Positions 13,354 to 14,523 of a stretch of DNA of 14,523 bases are shown piece after piece. Numbering within the stretch: position 1 is the first letter of the stretch; every line of letters begins with the position of its first letter. The notes beneath the pieces are model-generated. The model had not been told where the DNA came from and did not search any database. It worked only from the letters and a program-made list of their open reading frames with translations. Source of the stretch: a bacterium SM23_31 (GTDB lineage: Bacteria; SM23-31); assembly GCA_001304035.1 (NCBI GenBank), contig LJUD01000029.1, positions 1-14,523 of the forward strand, in the 5' to 3' direction. Both the position numbers and the translations under genes were made by a program.

Positions 13354-14523
13354 ATGAAAAATAAAGCATTGATAAAGAAATTAAAAAAGCTGCTCGGCAA
13401 AGACCGTGTCATAACCAACCCCGATGAACTGCTGGTATATGAAAGCGATGCACTGCCGGTAGAGAAAGCGATACCATGGGCTGTCTTGTTCCCGCATACG
13501 ACTGAAGAAGTCTCTAAAATTGTAAAAGTACTCCGTGCTGCAGGTGCTCCGTTTGTTCCACGGGGAAGCGGAACCGGATTAAGCGGCGGGTGCTTGCCGG
13601 TTGGGGGAGGGTTTGTAATTTCTTTGACCCGTATGACAAAAATACTCGAAATCGACATTCGCAACCGTTACGCAGTCGTTGAGCCGGGCGTTATAACCCA
13701 GTGGATTACAGATGCAGTCGAAGCCGACGGTTATTACTTTGCCCCTGATCCCTCGAGCGGACTGGCATCTACGATTGGCGGTAACGTCGCCGAAAACGCC
13801 GGCGGACCTCATACTATGAAATACGGCGTAACCGTTAATCATATTCTCGGACTCGAACTGGTGCTCCCCGACGGGGAGATTGTTACCGTTGGAGGCAAAA
13901 CGCTCGAAACTCCCGGATATGACCTTGTGGGTGTCCTTACCGGATCGGAAGGAACGTTTGCCATCGTTACAAAAGTTATTGTTAGATTGCTTCACCTGCC
14001 TGAATCATACTTGACATTTTATGTTGTCTACGATTCGGTCGATGATGCAACACGCTCGGTTTCCGGTCTTCTCGGTGCAGGGATTATTCCGGCTGCACTG
14101 GAAATGATCGATCCGGTTTTTATCGAGGCATTGAACGAGGCTTTTGATATGCAGTTTCCTGAAGACGCCGGTGCAATTCTAATTATTGAATTGGACGGAG
14201 CCGAAGCCGGAATGGAAATACTAAAAAAACGTATAATTGACGTATGTAATACGTTCAACGTCCGCAGCGTAGAAGCAGCGTCTTCAAGCGAAGAGCGGAC
14301 TCGACTCTGGAAAGCCCGCAAACTTGCATTCGGTGCGGTCGGACGTTTAAGCCCCTGTTATTACACACAGGACGGTGTTGTGCCGCGCACAAAATTGCCG
14401 GACATACTTCGTAAAATTTATGAAGTCGGAAAGAAATACAACATCCGTATTGCAAACTCGTTCCATGCAGGCGACGGTAATATTCATCCATGCCTGATGT
14501 ATGATGAACGCGTGCCCGGCGCA
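13354..14523 (+). CDS. glcD: GlcD-like FAD-linked oxidase (glycolate/D-lactate type), 3' end cut by window
   Basis: This is a flavoprotein that oxidises a 2-hydroxy acid such as glycolate or D-lactate. The first 390 residues are present, of an expected total of about 460-480, and the frame is open to the window edge. The FAD-binding domain (FAD_binding_4 type) shows PRGSGTGLSGG (69-79), PDPSS (131-135), GGNVAENAGGPHTMKYGVT (142-160) and TGSEGTFAIVTK (196-207). The C-terminal oxidase domain shows the RLWKARKLAFG segment (317-327) and the active-site HAGDGNIHP (371-379). ATG 13354 begins just before the usual N-terminal helix. The 13296-13324 promoter suggests a new transcription unit, unrelated to the glycan genes. 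The exact substrate cannot be decided, and the iron-sulfur partner (glcF-like) may follow beyond the edge. Confidence 0.93.
   Translation, partial: MKNKALIKKLKKLLGKDRVITNPDELLVYESDALPVEKAIPWAVLFPHTTEEVSKIVKVLRAAGAPFVPRGSGTGLSGGCLPVGGGFVISLTRMTKILEIDIRNRYAVVEPGVITQWITDAVEADGYYFAPDPSSGLASTIGGNVAENAGGPHTMKYGVTVNHILGLELVLPDGEIVTVGGKTLETPGYDLVGVLTGSEGTFAIVTKVIVRLLHLPESYLTFYVVYDSVDDATRSVSGLLGAGIIPAALEMIDPVFIEALNEAFDMQFPEDAGAILIIELDGAEAGMEILKKRIIDVCNTFNVRSVEAASSSEERTRLWKARKLAFGAVGRLSPCYYTQDGVVPRTKLPDILRKIYEVGKKYNIRIANSFHAGDGNIHPCLMYDERVPGA

Noticed and set aside
13323..14491. Several antisense frames opposite the glcD-like gene
   Set aside because: The + strand frame from 13354 is uninterrupted and carries all FAD-oxidase motifs, so the antisense frames are shadows.

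Overview
The window is a bacterial chromosomal segment of moderately AT-rich DNA. The first half (about 220-7476, + strand) is a cytochrome c maturation (Ccm, System I) locus in the order ccmE, ccmF, a membrane-anchored zinc-ribbon protein, a secreted/membrane protein with a carboxypeptidase-regulatory-like region, ccmA, ccmB, ccmC, ccmD. It exports haem-loading machinery to the periplasm, so the host is a diderm that makes c-type cytochromes. CcmE carries the CxxxY haem-binding motif (Cys131, Tyr135) instead of the classical HxxxY, and there is no ccmG or ccmH here. This matches the variant called System I*, known from sulfate reducers such as Desulfovibrio and from archaea. The two proteins between ccmF and ccmA share a CcmI-like helical module with identical motif spacing. 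This is the most novel-looking part of the window.

The second half (7591-12954) is a surface-glycan region. It holds a large polytopic GT-C-like membrane protein, a SAM methyltransferase with an N-terminal zinc-binding motif, a polyprenyl-phosphate-type family 2 glycosyltransferase (all +), and a convergent MOP-superfamily polysaccharide flippase (-). Together they suggest modification and export of a lipid-linked glycan. The window ends inside a glcD-like FAD-linked oxidase gene (13354 to the edge, +), which is preceded by a good sigma70-like promoter.

Intergenic spaces are rich in short palindromes and dispersed repeats. These include twin hairpins 42 bp apart upstream of ccmE, a 135-bp MITE-like element with perfect 17-bp inverted ends at 11277-11411 and a decayed relative at 3562-3668, a GCAGGTTT/AAACCTGC palindrome, a GCTAATAGCTATTAGC palindrome, GACAGGATTAAT-type repeats, and GC-rich hairpins just before ccmF and ccmD. 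Repeats of this kind remind me of uncultured Desulfobacterota, Nitrospirota, Planctomycetota or FCB-group genomes. That is an impression from memory, and the phylum cannot be fixed from this sequence alone.

There are no rRNA or tRNA genes, no CRISPR array and no insertion sequence with a transposase gene.
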